A DNA stretch of 64,000 nt from Bacillus mojavensis RO-H-1 = KCTC 3706 (GCF_000245335.1 NZ_JH600279.1:620001-684000), one strand, 5' to 3'; shown: positions 8,938 through 24,952, numbered from the stretch's first letter. Notes: generated by a model from the sequence alone, not told the origin. Translations and numbers: made by a program.

Positions 8938-8972
8938 AAAAAAGCTTACCGGACTTAGCCGATAAGCTTTTA
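8938..8972 (-). terminator. Terminator of fdhD-moaA
   Basis: Stem AAAAGCTTA...TAAGCTTTT extended by CGG/CCG, T-rich tract following on the minus strand just after the moaA stop. Confidence 0.85.
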
Positions 8973-8977
8973 TCATA

Positions 8978-10003
8978 TTAACCGCCGATATAAGACATTT
9001 CCACTTTCTTTTTCCCCGTTGTTTTTGAAAGCGTCCGGTCAACTGAATATTGATCTATCCGATTCTTCCATACTGTGCCGATCATCTCTGTCAGCTCGCC
9101 ATCACTTAATCCCTGCCGAACCGGCGCTCTGAGGTCATATCCGCTTGAAGCGAATAGGCAAGTAAACAATTCACCGCGCGCAGACAGGCGGGCCCTGTTA
9201 CACGAGCCGCAGAACGCATCAGATACAGAAGAAATCACACCGATTTCACCAGAGCCGTCCAAGTAGCGGAATCTTGAAGCAACTTCCCCTTTATAGTTAG
9301 GCTTAATCGGTTCAACCGGCATGTGTTCATTGATTACATCAATGATTTCCGCCTTTGTCATGACATCTTTCTTTTCCCATTGGTTGGTGTTGCCGACGTC
9401 CATAAATTCGATGAATCTCAGGATATGCCCATTTTCTTTAAAATAGCGCGCCATAGGCAGTATATCTTTTTCATTGACGCCCCTTTGGACAACCATGTTG
9501 ATTTTAACGCCGAGCCCAGCTTGTTTCGCCGCTTCAATGCCTTCAAGCACCTTACTGACAGAAACCCCTCGCCCGTTGATCAATTTAAAGCGTTCGTCCT
9601 CTAATGAATCGAGGCTGATGGTAACCCTTTTCAAGCCGGCTTCTTTGAGTTTCTCAGCATAAACAGGCAGCAGCGACCCGTTTGTCGTCATCGCAATATC
9701 ACGGAGACCCGGAATGCGGGCCAGTTTTTTGATTAATTCAGGCATGTCTTTTCTCATAAGCGGTTCTCCGCCGGTCAAGCGGATTTTTTCCACCCCAAAC
9801 CTGGTGACAAACAGCGTCGCAAGCCGTTCCAATTCCTCAAATGAAAGCAGCTCTTCTTTCTTTAAAAAAGGATAATCCGGGCCAAATAATTCGGCTGGCA
9901 TACAGTACGTGCATCGGAAGTTGCAGCGGTCTGTAACAGAAATGCGAAGATCTCTGAGCGGTCTGTTCCTTTTATCTAACATCTGGCGAGATTCTGTATT
10001 CAT
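8978..10003 (-). CDS. moaA: GTP 3',8-cyclase MoaA
   Basis: Radical-SAM enzyme making the first intermediate of molybdenum cofactor from GTP. 341 residues from ATG 10003 with AGGAGGGG upstream; a longer frame lacks support. N-terminal cluster motif CNFRCTYC near residue 25, [14 protein letters not shown]-binding segment, C-terminal second cluster [18 protein letters not shown], and the functionally important final glycine pair (YIGG). Follows fdhD by 13 nt as an operon, serving formate dehydrogenase and the nitrate reductase encoded at the right end of the window. Confidence 0.97.
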   Translation of the reverse strand: MNTESRQMLDKRNRPLRDLRISVTDRCNFRCTYCMPAELFGPDYPFLKKEELLSFEELERLATLFVTRFGVEKIRLTGGEPLMRKDMPELIKKLARIPGLRDIAMTTNGSLLPVYAEKLKEAGLKRVTISLDSLEDERFKLINGRGVSVSKVLEGIEAAKQAGLGVKINMVVQRGVNEKDILPMARYFKENGHILRFIEFMDVGNTNQWEKKDVMTKAEIIDVINEHMPVEPIKPNYKGEVASRFRYLDGSGEIGVISSVSDAFCGSCNRARLSARGELFTCLFASSGYDLRAPVRQGLSDGELTEMIGTVWKNRIDQYSVDRTLSKTTGKKKVEMSYIGG

Positions 10004-10016
10004 TGCGCAGCCCCTC

Positions 10017-10805
10017 CTATCCCCAAATTCTTTCGGGATGTGTATATACATTAAAAGATCCGTTTCTCACAAAACCGATCGCTGTGATATTTAATTCTTC
10101 TGCCATTTGAATCGCAAGCTCTGTCGGAGCCGATTTTGAAATCACAATCGACACGCCGATTTTTGCCGCTTTTACCAGCACTTCTGATGAGATTCTCCCG
10201 CTGAAGACAATCAGTTTATCGCGGACGGAGATCCCATTCAGCAGACAATGTCCGTATAATTTATCAAGTGCGTTGTGACGGCCGATATCTGTGCGCATCA
10301 AAAGCACTTTCTCCGTATCGCAAAGCGCCGCGTTATGCACGCCTCCCGTCTCCTGAAACGTCCCGCTTTCTTTTTGCATATCCTTCATAAGCGCCAAACA
10401 AGTTTCAGGCGAAATCTTGATTTGACTGACAGCCGTCTTGGCGGTTTTGACATCCTGCTGAAAATAAAAATGGCGACCCTTTCCGCAGCACGAGCCGATC
10501 ACCCGTTTCGTATATTCCTGTTGATCCAATGTCCCAGGATGAACAAGATCGACATACACAAAACCGAGACTTTCATCTATTGTAAACCTTTTAATCTCTT
10601 TTTGAAATCGAATAACGCCCTCAGATGCGAGAAATCCGATGACGAGCTCTTTGATATGCTCCGGCGTGCAAACGAGCGTGACAAACTCACTGCCGTTCAC
10701 CATCACCGTCAACGGATATTCCGTCACCATCCGGTCGGTTTGCCTGCTCATTTCCCCTTGTTCATAACGCCATATCTCCCTGACCGCAGTTACTTTATCA
10801 TTCAA
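10017..10805 (-). CDS. fdhD: Sulfurtransferase FdhD (formate dehydrogenase accessory)
   Basis: 262-residue FdhD family protein that transfers sulfur to the molybdenum cofactor for formate dehydrogenase. It has [12 protein letters not shown] near residue 50, the cysteine pair region [10 protein letters not shown] near residue 105, the TGGVHNAAL motif near 150 and the [15 protein letters not shown] block near 170. First gene of an fdhD-moaA pair. No formate dehydrogenase gene is in the window. Confidence 0.96.
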   Translation of the reverse strand: MNDKVTAVREIWRYEQGEMSRQTDRMVTEYPLTVMVNGSEFVTLVCTPEHIKELVIGFLASEGVIRFQKEIKRFTIDESLGFVYVDLVHPGTLDQQEYTKRVIGSCCGKGRHFYFQQDVKTAKTAVSQIKISPETCLALMKDMQKESGTFQETGGVHNAALCDTEKVLLMRTDIGRHNALDKLYGHCLLNGISVRDKLIVFSGRISSEVLVKAAKIGVSIVISKSAPTELAIQMAEELNITAIGFVRNGSFNVYTHPERIWG

Positions 10806-10876
10806 TGTCTCTTCCCCTCCGCAATGTTCCTGCCTTTATATTTTTTCACACTCCTCAGATTTTGTCGAATCCTGTT

Positions 10877-10907
10877 ATAAAAAAAAGAGCCCATTCTAAA
10901 GGACTCT
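10877..10907 (-). terminator. Terminator of ywmE
   Basis: Seven-bp stem AGAGTCC / GGGCTCT (one G-U) followed by eight or more T on the minus strand. Confidence 0.75.
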
Positions 10908-11067
10908 ACGTTTGGTTATGCTGATTCTTTTTCAGGATCATAAACAGCACAAGAGCTGCGATCAAAGTGAGCATGCTGACAAAAAAGAAAGCTGCCAGTT
11001 TCAGAAAAACACCGAGCAATATGAAAACCACGGCCGCTATAAGAAATATCAATCCTAACAATCTCAT
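10906..11067 (-). CDS. ywmE: Small membrane protein YwmE
   Basis: 53 residues from ATG 11067 (MRLLGLIFLIAAVVFILLG), two adjacent hydrophobic helices and a short charged tail KKNQHNQT. The terminator overlapping its stop and the syntenic position between fdhD and ywmD support it. Function unknown; no catalytic motif visible. Confidence 0.8.
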   Translation of the reverse strand: MRLLGLIFLIAAVVFILLGVFLKLAAFFFVSMLTLIAALVLFMILKKNQHNQT

Positions 11068-11124
11068 GTTTTCAACCCCTTTTACCGGTATCATTCCCGC
11101 AGGCACTGTTTTTAAACCAATAGA

Positions 11125-11155
11125 AAAAGGCGCCTGGGGCAGCGCCTTTTCATTG
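11125..11155 (-). terminator. Terminator of ywmD
   Basis: Stem AAAAGGCGC / GCGCCTTTT with an eight-base loop, T-run on minus strand just after the ywmD stop. Confidence 0.85.
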
Positions 11156-11157
11156 GG

Positions 11158-11832
11158 TTAATCCGTAAATTTTTGTGCTTCTTTTTCCCAGGCCTGCTCG
11201 AATTCTTCCGCACTGTCTGCTGAAATATATTCTCCGCCTCCAGCAACAGCCGCCTGTTTCATTTCCGCGTTTCCTTTCACATCAAAGTTGAAGCCGATAA
11301 TGTTTACAATCGTATCTACATTTGCTTCACGAAGCTTTTCAATTTCATCAGCAGGATTTCCGCCGCATGTTTCTTCGCCGTCAGTAATTAAATACACCAC
11401 GTTTTTCCCGTCTGCATCAAACGCTTCAAATTCTTTTCTAGTATCAGAAAGCGCTTTGGCAATTGGCGTCCATCCGGTCGGTTTGATGCCGCTTAATGAA
11501 TGGTCAAAGAGCGTTCCTTCATATGGATGGAGGCCGTAAATCGTTTCTGTTGTGCTGCATGAAAGAGCCTTTCCGGAAAGTTTATTGTTTCCGGCATGTC
11601 CAAAGACACGAAGCATCAGATTTGTATCCTCAGGAAGCAGCTCGGCAAAAGACTTTACAGATTTTTTGGCAATGTCTATCTTTCGTTCTCCTCCTGTTTT
11701 TTGAACCATACTTCCGCTTCCATCAAACAGGACAGCTACATTCGTGTCGGCTTTTTTCTCAGCGGCAAAAGACGGGGACGCAATGGAGACAGTCAACAGT
11801 CCAATCATACTTGCAGTCAGTAATTTTTTCAT
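11158..11832 (-). CDS. ywmD: Secreted von Willebrand factor A domain protein YwmD
   Basis: 224 residues from ATG 11832. Signal peptide MKKLLTASMIGLLTVSIASP with cleavage after SFA. The mature part is a single vWA domain with a MIDAS metal site: DGSGSM (DxSxS) near residue 38, the threonine in GWTPIAKAL, and the aspartate in LITDGEETCGG. No lipobox or wall-anchoring motif, so probably secreted or held by the wall. Paralogous to ywmC just upstream but with its own terminator. Function unknown. Confidence 0.9.
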   Translation of the reverse strand: MKKLLTASMIGLLTVSIASPSFAAEKKADTNVAVLFDGSGSMVQKTGGERKIDIAKKSVKSFAELLPEDTNLMLRVFGHAGNNKLSGKALSCSTTETIYGLHPYEGTLFDHSLSGIKPTGWTPIAKALSDTRKEFEAFDADGKNVVYLITDGEETCGGNPADEIEKLREANVDTIVNIIGFNFDVKGNAEMKQAAVAGGGEYISADSAEEFEQAWEKEAQKFTD

Positions 11833-12117
11833 GTTCAACTTCCTTTCTTTATCATATTTTCCAACGTCTTGTTGGATTCTTCTTAATGCTAGAATATGAA
11901 ACCTCAAATTGATATAGGGCAAGCTGCCTTTTATCTCCCTTTTACTCTCTATTCAAAATCGGTGGGAACCTCAATAGTTTTTAGCCATTTCCACCCAAAA
12001 AATATAGAAAGAATGTGACACCGTTCATTCTTTTTTCTCCGTGATCAGAAGAGAAAAGCTGAAATCTGCTACTATGCTACAGGCGGGCAGCTGCTTACTT
12101 TTGAACGTTTTGTTAAA

Positions 12118-12153
12118 AACAAAAAAGAGGCTGACCTTTCAGCCTCTTCTTTT
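12118..12153 (-). terminator. Terminator of ywmC
   Basis: Stem AAGAGGCTGA / TCAGCCTCTT with CCTT loop and T-tract on the minus strand. The remaining about 290 nt up to the ywmD start hold only a small hairpin, TCCAAC/GTTGGA at 11860-11876, in the ywmD leader; no gene seen. Confidence 0.88.
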
Positions 12154-12156
12154 TTC

Positions 12157-12840
12157 TTATTTAGATAACATCAGAGATTGCTGAGTGAAAATTTTCTCAA
12201 CATCTTTTTGTGTATAAGCAGGGAAATATTCTCCGCCGCCAACTTTAGCAATTGCGTTCAGCTGGCCTTTATACCCTTCTTTATAGTCAAATCCAATTAC
12301 ATTTACTGTGATGTTGTCTTTATGAAGTTCTCTTGCTGTTTTGATCGGGTTGCCGCCGCATGTTTCCTCACCGTCTGTTAGCAGATAAACGACTTTTTCT
12401 CCTTTTGCATCAAGCTGATCGAAAGAAGATTTCGCCTCGTTCAGCGCTTTTGCGATCGGTGTCCAGCCAGTCGGCCCGATTGTGTTAAGAGAATTGAGGA
12501 AGCTCTGTTCGTTAAAGCTTTGGAAGCCGTATACGTTGCGAATCGCTTCGCATGATTGAACTTTTCCGGAATTCTTATTGTTTCCTTCTGAACCAAACAC
12601 ACTCATTTTCACTTGAGTGTCTGCAGGCAGTGAGCTTGCAAACTTTGAAATTTCTTTTTTGGCTGAATTAAATTTAGATACACCGTCTATTCTTTTCGCC
12701 ATGCTTCCGCTGGCATCAAGCAAAACCGCCACGCTTGCCGGAGCTTCAGCCTTCGGTTCTGTTTTTTCAGCAGCAAAAGCAGGTGACGTCAGTCCAAATA
12801 GCAATCCTGTCATCATGATCAGTGAAAATCTTTTTTTCAT
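12157..12840 (-). CDS. ywmC: Secreted von Willebrand factor A domain protein YwmC
   Basis: 227 residues from ATG 12840. Signal peptide MKKRFSLIMMTGLLFGLTSP with cleavage after AFA. A vWA domain follows with intact MIDAS motif DASGSM near residue 44, GWTPIAKALNE, and LLTDGEETCGGNPI. About half its residues appear identical to YwmD, including GGEYFPA/GGEYISA near the end and two conserved cysteines. Likely metal-dependent ligand binding outside the cell; ligand unknown. Confidence 0.9.
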   Translation of the reverse strand: MKKRFSLIMMTGLLFGLTSPAFAAEKTEPKAEAPASVAVLLDASGSMAKRIDGVSKFNSAKKEISKFASSLPADTQVKMSVFGSEGNNKNSGKVQSCEAIRNVYGFQSFNEQSFLNSLNTIGPTGWTPIAKALNEAKSSFDQLDAKGEKVVYLLTDGEETCGGNPIKTARELHKDNITVNVIGFDYKEGYKGQLNAIAKVGGGEYFPAYTQKDVEKIFTQQSLMLSK

Positions 12841-13237
12841 GTTCTTGCCCCTTTTCAAGTTTGTTTCTGCGTGCAGATGTTCAACGCTGAACATAACTAA
12901 TCGTAATCGACAAAAACAGAGAAATAAATAGGGCGGGCTTCCCCATTGCCTCTGTTTACTTTTGCATAGAAATCTTTGTTTTTATTAGTGATTTCCGCCT
13001 AACAGCAGGATGAAAAATCATGATTGTCAGCCTTTCGCCTTTCGTTATATGAGTCTGTCGAAGTCAGTCGATCAATGTGGATTTCTTTACCACAAGCTCA
13101 GTGCCAGCAAATATGAAAAAGGAACTGATTCCCTCATCCTCATATAGACTATAAAATACGCAGAAGGCCTTTAGGCGGTCTTTAGCTGCTTTTAAATAAA
13201 AATGGGCTTAGGAACAGAATATGCGCTTATAAACGGC
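12841..13237. other. Spacer between ywmC and spoIID
   Basis: About 400 nt without a recognisable gene. It should hold the ywmC promoter (minus strand). Only short frames exist and none has both a ribosome site and recognisable sequence. I see no repeat, RNA gene or operator I can name. Confidence 0.4.
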
Positions 13238-13266
13238 AAAAAAGACGCTTTATGAAGCGTCCTTTT
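13238..13266 (-). terminator. Terminator of spoIID
   Basis: Stem AAAGACGCTT / AAGCGTCCTTT with TATG loop and T-run on the minus strand, overlapping the spoIID stop. Confidence 0.85.
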
Positions 13267-14296
13267 ATTTCTTCGCCATATATTTATTCAAAAACGAATC
13301 AGCGGTTGAAATCTGTGTTCCTTGATAATAATACTTCACAATCTCATCAACTGTTTTACCCTCTTTGGCCATAAAATTAGCTCCATACTGGCTCATTCCC
13401 ACACCGTGACCAAAGCCTTTCGTGGTAATGGTAATGGTGTCTCCATTTCGTTTCCATTCAAAATCAGCTGAATTGAGGCCAAGCTTTTCGCGTATGTCCC
13501 TTCCTTTCAGCTTCTTGCCGTTAATGACGGCTGTTGCCACCTGATGGCCCGGTGTTTCTCCGGTGATCTCTCCGACAGTATTTGACCCATTCAGCTGGAC
13601 GCCAAGCTTTTGTTCAAATTGTGCCACTGTAAAGGTTCTGGTGGCCTTATACTTCGGAGATTTTTTATCCCAAGAGCTTTTGACGCTTTTTAAATAAGGA
13701 ATGGCACTTGTCCAATATGCTTCCGCATTTTCTGTATAACCGTTGCTTGTGGAGAAAAAGGAGGCTTCAATCGGCTGGTTGTTATACGTTAAGATTTTGC
13801 CTTGCGTACTGGCAACCGCATCTGTGATTCTTTTCAGCTTTGCTTCATAATCCGCGCCCCACTGTTTCTTCAGCTCCGGTTTGCTTTTGTACACCTGGAA
13901 CATCTGAGTATCATCGACCAGCGAGCCTTTAGGGGCCTCTACTGCGGAATTTGAGACCATCAGCCTGACAATAAACGTTCTTGCGGCGAGAGCCTGAGCC
14001 TTCAGCGCTTCAGGTTCAAAGGTAGCCGGCATTTCGGAGGCGACGACTCCGATGACATACTCTTCAAGCGGAATATCCTCTACGGATTGATTGGCGGTTC
14101 GATAGACTGGGATAGAAACAGGCGAAGCTTTCAATGTTTCCGCTCCTTTAGATTCTTGTATCGTGTTGACTGCTGTCTTTCCTGATTCTCCTCTGGCCCC
14201 CGCTTCCTTATTATGCTGAAACGGAATCACTAAGAGTGTGGGGACCAAGAGAATCAATGCACATAGTATGGATAGTGTGATTGCGAATTGTTTCAT
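13265..14296 (-). CDS. spoIID: Stage II sporulation protein D, peptidoglycan lytic transglycosylase
   Basis: 343 residues, anchored by an N-terminal hydrophobic helix (ITLSILCALILLVPTLLVIP). It has the SpoIID catalytic region: IPLEEYVIGVVASEMPATFEPEALKAQ with the conserved Glu near residue 88, then the TQGKILTYNNQPIEASFFSTSNGYTENAEAYW segment and the C-terminal FGHGVGMSQYGANFMA. It works in the mother cell with SpoIIM and SpoIIP during engulfment. Sigma-E control is known for the family but I cannot verify a promoter here. Confidence 0.96.
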   Translation of the reverse strand: MKQFAITLSILCALILLVPTLLVIPFQHNKEAGARGESGKTAVNTIQESKGAETLKASPVSIPVYRTANQSVEDIPLEEYVIGVVASEMPATFEPEALKAQALAARTFIVRLMVSNSAVEAPKGSLVDDTQMFQVYKSKPELKKQWGADYEAKLKRITDAVASTQGKILTYNNQPIEASFFSTSNGYTENAEAYWTSAIPYLKSVKSSWDKKSPKYKATRTFTVAQFEQKLGVQLNGSNTVGEITGETPGHQVATAVINGKKLKGRDIREKLGLNSADFEWKRNGDTITITTKGFGHGVGMSQYGANFMAKEGKTVDEIVKYYYQGTQISTADSFLNKYMAKK

Positions 14297-14447
14297 ATTT
14301 AGCTGCCTCCTGCTCGGGATTCGACTCTAGTCTAGTCTATGGGCAGGGACAAGCTAATATGACTCTCCTTTTGGACAGAAACTTTATTTGTCATTTACGT
14401 ATTCTTTTTTGCTATTTTGCGCATAATGATGATAATACACTAAAAAT

Positions 14448-14486
14448 AAAAAACCAGTATGCCAGAATGACATACTGATTTTTAAT
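14448..14486 (-). terminator. Terminator of murAA
   Basis: Stem CAGTATG / CATACTG flanked by complementary A and T runs, immediately after the murAA stop on the minus strand. Confidence 0.75.
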
Positions 14487-14489
14487 CCT

Positions 14490-15800
14490 TTATGCGTTTA
14501 AGTCTGAAACTACTTCTTTGCTTTCTTGCTCAGAAGCAGACTCATCGTTTACACGTTCGATGTCTGCGCCAAGACCGGCAAGCTTCTGATGGAAATCAAC
14601 ATAACCGCGGTCTAAGTGTTTCAGTTCAGTAACACGTGTATGACCTTCAGCCACTAACCCCGCAAGAATCAACGCTGCGCCTGCACGCAAGTCAGTAGCT
14701 GCAACTTCAGCTCCTTGAAGCTGTACAGGGCCGTTAATAATCACAGAACGTCCTTCAATCTTGATATCACCATTCATACGGCGGAATTCTTCCGCGTGCA
14801 TAAAACGGTTTTCAAAAACAGTTTCTGTAATCATGCTTGTGCCGCTTGCACGAAGCAGAAGCGCCATCATTTGTGACTGCATATCAGTCGGGAATCCCGG
14901 ATGAGGCATTGTTTTAATGTCAATCGGTTTCAATTCTTTCGGACCGATTACACGAAGGCCTTCTCCTTCATCCTTAATCGTAACACCCATTTCTTCCATT
15001 TTTGCGATTAAAGAAGTGAGATGTTCAGGTACTGCTCCTTTAACTAAAACATTTCCTTCAGTGATTGCAGCGGCAACCATAAATGTGCCCGCTTCAATAC
15101 GGTCAGGTATAATATGGTGTCTTACGCCGTGAAGCTTATCGACTCCTTCAATTTTGATGGTGCCGGTGCCCGCTCCGCGGATTTTTCCGCCCATGCCGTT
15201 GATATAGTTTGCTAAATCAACGATTTCAGGCTCTTTCGCCACGTTTTCAAGCGTTGTTGTTCCTTCAGCTAAAGCAGCTGCCATAATCAGGTTTTCTGTT
15301 GCTCCCACACTTGGGAAATCCAGATAGATCTTTGCGCCTTGCAGACGGCCTTTTACTTCAGCTTCAATGAAGCCATTACCGACTTTAATTTCTGCGCCCA
15401 TTGCTTCAAAACCTTTTAAATGCTGGTCTATTGGTCTAGATCCAATTGCGCATCCGCCCGGAAGCGCTACTCTTGCATGACCTGTACGCGCTAGAAGCGG
15501 TCCCATGACAAGCACAGACGCACGCATTTTACGCACATATTCAAAAGGTGCTTCAGTTTGCAAAGCGTATGAAGCATCTACAGTGACTTCATTATTCTCA
15601 AAATGCACATCTGCTCCTAAATGACGCAACACTTCATTAATTGTATATACATCGGAGAGCGTAGGTACATCACAAATTACGCTTTTTTCTTCACTTGCTA
15701 ATAAAGATGCAGCGATAACTGGTAAAACAGCATTTTTAGCGCCTTCAACTTTGACTGTGCCGTTTAACTTTTGACCGCCGCGGACGATGATTTTTTCCAA
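14490..15800 (-). CDS. murAA: UDP-N-acetylglucosamine 1-carboxyvinyltransferase MurAA
   Basis: 436-residue cytosolic enzyme adding enolpyruvate to UDP-GlcNAc, the first committed step of peptidoglycan synthesis. Start [20 protein letters not shown]; the KNAVLP substrate loop near residue 22 and [19 protein letters not shown] with the catalytic cysteine near residue 117 are intact. The C-terminal extension after [10 protein letters not shown] is acidic and typical of B. subtilis MurAA. A second copy, murAB, lies at 42.7-43.9 kb; MurAA is the essential one in B. subtilis. Confidence 0.97.
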   Translation of the reverse strand: MEKIIVRGGQKLNGTVKVEGAKNAVLPVIAASLLASEEKSVICDVPTLSDVYTINEVLRHLGADVHFENNEVTVDASYALQTEAPFEYVRKMRASVLVMGPLLARTGHARVALPGGCAIGSRPIDQHLKGFEAMGAEIKVGNGFIEAEVKGRLQGAKIYLDFPSVGATENLIMAAALAEGTTTLENVAKEPEIVDLANYINGMGGKIRGAGTGTIKIEGVDKLHGVRHHIIPDRIEAGTFMVAAAITEGNVLVKGAVPEHLTSLIAKMEEMGVTIKDEGEGLRVIGPKELKPIDIKTMPHPGFPTDMQSQMMALLLRASGTSMITETVFENRFMHAEEFRRMNGDIKIEGRSVIINGPVQLQGAEVAATDLRAGAALILAGLVAEGHTRVTELKHLDRGYVDFHQKLAGLGADIERVNDESASEQESKEVVSDLNA

Positions 15801-15833
15801 GGTATTCCCCTCCGCGTCCCTAAATTCTCTATA

Positions 15834-16574
15834 TTAATATTCAGTCGTAACGATTGGTGTGCCAACCGTAACGATATGTTTTCCGCCCATTCCTGCACTT
15901 CTAAGTGCAATTTGCAAATTCATTTTATGTTTTGAGGTCATGATAGACTCTTTCCACTCATCTGTATACGCAGAAATAGAAACGAAACTTGGCTCGACTA
16001 CATGTTCAACAGATCTTGCTTGAAATTCATTTAATAACTGATTTGCTTTTTTTTGCAAAACAATATTCATATTATCATCTAAGTGACCATTTAGACAAGT
16101 AAAAATAACTACTTTTTCTTGGAATATCCCGAGTGCCTGCCGTTCAAACTGTTCATATGTATCATTCCAGCTAATCGGTGTCTCAAGACTCATTTGCTCA
16201 TATAATAAATACGAAGTTGGGTTGTGTTTTTTGAGGGTTGTGACAAGCTGCAGTTTAAAAGAAGTATGATTTTTTTTGTCAGTATACGTGCCAATGGCCT
16301 TTACTATTGAATCTTCCTGTGCAAGTGCCCATTTATATTGACGATACTCTGATTTTAAACGTTGCACTTTTTTATAAAATTCTTTTTCGTTCAGAGACAT
16401 ATTTTGTTTTGCATGCAATGTCCACTTATCAATTGACACATTCTGGCGTTCCATTCCCTGTGCAATTTGAGCTAATGGCGTTAACTCACTCGCATGAATC
16501 GTATGGAAAACAGCAATGACGAAGCTTAACACAACAGATACAATAATAGCATGGCTTACTTGTTTTTTCTTCAT
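15834..16574 (-). CDS. ywmB: YwmB family secreted protein
   Basis: 246 residues with an N-terminal signal or anchor helix (SHAIIVSVVLSFVIAVFHTI) and a mature part matching the YwmB family, whose structure resembles TATA-box-binding protein repeats; a DNA role is not implied. Function unknown. A 33-nt gap separates it from murAA downstream, so it may be cotranscribed with murAA and spoIID. Confidence 0.88.
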   Translation of the reverse strand: MKKKQVSHAIIVSVVLSFVIAVFHTIHASELTPLAQIAQGMERQNVSIDKWTLHAKQNMSLNEKEFYKKVQRLKSEYRQYKWALAQEDSIVKAIGTYTDKKNHTSFKLQLVTTLKKHNPTSYLLYEQMSLETPISWNDTYEQFERQALGIFQEKVVIFTCLNGHLDDNMNIVLQKKANQLLNEFQARSVEHVVEPSFVSISAYTDEWKESIMTSKHKMNLQIALRSAGMGGKHIVTVGTPIVTTEY

Positions 16575-16716
16575 TATGATCTCTCCCCCTAATCTCCAGT
16601 TTTACCGGAGGCAAGGGGCGCCATACGTGGAAATCTTCGTCAAAACTCGCGTTATTCCAGGAAGCGTTTTAACCCGCTTCCCCAGCCATTCCCATGTTTT
16701 CGGCAATCAAAACCTA

Positions 16717-16947
16717 TCAAAATAAATAGGGAAGCTGCTGTGAATAATTGAGGTAATCTAAAAAGAAGTTTCCGACAGTCGTTCCGATTGCAATGGTCAG
16801 CAAAATCATCAGGAGTCTTGCCTGCACGACTTTGCCTTTTCTGATTAACGGATCAATATTGACGGCTTGCAGCGCCCACCAAGTAACCGCGATAAAAATC
16901 AAGTGAACGATAATGCCAATTGCAGCCTGCTGTCCCAATACGCTCAT
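16717..16947 (-). CDS. ywzB: DUF1146 membrane protein YwzB
   Basis: 76 residues, two membrane helices (AIGIIVHLIFIAVTWWALQA and LLMILLTIAIGTTVGNFFLD) separated by a basic loop IRKGKVVQARL. Conserved in Bacillales next to ywmB; function unknown. AAAGGAG stands upstream of ATG 16947. Downstream, 16660-16681 forms a GGAAGCG/CGCTTCC hairpin without a T-run. Confidence 0.88.
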   Translation of the reverse strand: MSVLGQQAAIGIIVHLIFIAVTWWALQAVNIDPLIRKGKVVQARLLMILLTIAIGTTVGNFFLDYLNYSQQLPYLF

Positions 16948-17124
16948 CTATCCGCACTCCTTTCATCCATTCTCCGCTTTATACCCTTTCTTATTATATA
17001 AGAAGAAGAGATAAAGATGATACATTTTATACAGAACGGAATATTCATCCAAAACTAGGGCTAATCTCCGCTTAAACAGCGGCTCTTTTGCATGGTATAC
17101 TTTTTTGGAAAGGAGCTGGCAATT

Positions 17125-17598
17125 ATGAATCATTCTTTTTTTCAGCCTGAAAAGCAATATGGTGAGGACTTGCCTGTATTTGAGCAGGAATGGGAAGCAA
17201 TTGCATTCTATTATGATTATAGACAGTCACAGATTGAAGAACTGAATGAATTGTGTCAGTTTTATAACATTTCTCTCACCCACACGAGAGAAAGCCTAGA
17301 AGAGCTTGAAAATCTTTATTTTCAAAGTATACAAGAGCTTTTGCTTGCTGATTGGAATCTCCCTATTGAAGAATTCGAGAAGATGATCAGTGTTTATCTT
17401 ATAGATTGTGTAATTGCCCACCACGAAGATGCTGAATGGATCGTAAAGCCTTATCCGTATACAGACGGGGCTTATACAATGGGCTTTAGAAGAAACCGTA
17501 AATCATGGCATACCGTGAATTGCTGTGACCGGTTATACTTGCGTCAAAAAGAGAGTCAGCCGCTGCTGTCACTGTTTGATTCTCTTGTGCAGTCATAA
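17125..17598 (+). CDS. ywmA: Uncharacterised protein YwmA
   Basis: 157 residues from ATG 17125, chosen for the AAAGGAG site 9 nt upstream; an earlier in-frame ATG has none. Acidic, soluble, without signal peptide or membrane helix; helical N-terminal half (QSQIEELNELCQFYNISL) and an aromatic C-terminal half with GFRRNRKSWHTVNCCDRLYL. I recognise no enzymatic motif. It converges on the atp operon across a shared terminator and is the only plus-strand gene in the first 32 kb. Confidence 0.82.
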   Translation: MNHSFFQPEKQYGEDLPVFEQEWEAIAFYYDYRQSQIEELNELCQFYNISLTHTRESLEELENLYFQSIQELLLADWNLPIEEFEKMISVYLIDCVIAHHEDAEWIVKPYPYTDGAYTMGFRRNRKSWHTVNCCDRLYLRQKESQPLLSLFDSLVQS

Positions 17599-17632
17599 AA
17601 AAAATCCTTCTCATTAAGAGAAGGATTTTTTA
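17597..17632. terminator. Bidirectional terminator ywmA / atpC
   Basis: Stem AAAATCCTTCTC / GAGAAGGATTTT with ATTAA loop; A-run on one side and T-run on the other let it serve both converging genes. Confidence 0.92.
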
Positions 17633-18043
<411 letters not shown>

Positions 18044-18054
18044 CTAGGACCAGT

Positions 18055-20383
<2,329 letters not shown>

Positions 20384-20438
20384 TCATTTGCGTAAAAAGA
20401 GAGAAAAAGAGAACCTTTTTCTCTCATCAGCATTCGAG

Positions 20439-21947
<1,509 letters not shown>

Positions 21948-21963
21948 TTAGGTTTCACCCCTT

Positions 21964-23018
<1,055 letters not shown>

Positions 23019-23119
23019 CTACTACGGCAACTCCCTTCTGCAGGTTTTTCTTTGCTGATCCAGCAGCCGCACTTGTCTCTTTTCAGCCGGCAAGGCGGGA
23101 TGCTTATCAGACATAAAGC

Positions 23120-23155
23120 AATGGCGAAGGTTCTCTTGGAATGATCTTCGCCATT
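23120..23155 (-). other. Stem-loop in the atpE-atpF spacer
   Basis: Ten-bp perfect stem AATGGCGAAG / CTTCGCCATT with a 16-nt loop. On the minus strand it follows atpE and precedes atpF. It lacks a strong T-run, so I read it as a partial terminator or RNA-stability element that could raise c-subunit expression over its neighbours; this is inference. Confidence 0.6.
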
Positions 23156-23180
23156 TTTAGTTCATATAAGGCTTTTATGC

Positions 23181-23408
<228 letters not shown>

Positions 23409-23438
23409 TTAAAATGTTATCCGTTTGGATATAATGTT

Positions 23439-24564
<1,126 letters not shown>

Positions 24565-24723
24565 CAACTATCTGTCTCCTGATGAAAAAATAATGTATTT
24601 CTTGGATACGGCAAAATCAGCGGTTAACCCTAGTAGAAGACCTTTTTTGTCCGGCAAAACGGGCCTGTTCGAAAAAATCATTCATCCGCAAGCCTTGCAG
24701 GGATGCTGTTTCATTCGCTTGAA

Positions 24724-24759
24724 TAAATCCTCATAAAACGGGTTTTCTGGGAGGATTTA
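24724..24759 (-). other. Stem-loop in the atp operon leader
   Basis: Inverted repeat TAAATCCTC / GAGGATTTA (9 bp) with an inner AAAAC/GTTTT helix, about 160 nt before atpI and within the predicted transcript. No T-run follows, so it is not a simple terminator; an mRNA-stability or regulatory role is possible. The rest of the leader shows no gene. Confidence 0.6.
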
Positions 24760-24817
24760 CATTGGGGATGAGGACTATAATGAAAGCTATGAAAACCTTC
24801 TCATAATACCCTCGTTT

Positions 24818-24846
24818 AGCATACAATAGCCCCTAACATGTGTCAA
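24818..24846 (-). promoter_or_regulatory. Sigma-A promoter of the atp operon
   Basis: Minus strand TTGACA (24841-24846), 17-nt spacer, TATGCT (24818-24823). It is the best promoter in the 420-nt upp-atpI interval and gives a leader of about 245 nt. Confidence 0.8.
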
Positions 24847-24952
24847 TCTGTTTAAAGTTAAAAAACTTTTTATACTGTAAGCCTCCACAGAATGTTCACA
24901 TTTTCACCTATAATTGTATAGAGATTCACCGAATAGCAAATAACTGGATAAT

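Noticed and set aside
16660..16681. GGAAGCG/CGCTTCC hairpin between ywzB and ywmB as a terminator
   Set aside because: No T-run on either strand; could be a chance palindrome or an RNA structure of unknown use.
16963..17157. 64-codon minus-strand frame between ywzB and ywmA
   Set aside because: It overlaps the ywmA start and ribosome site, has no convincing ribosome site of its own and no recognisable family.
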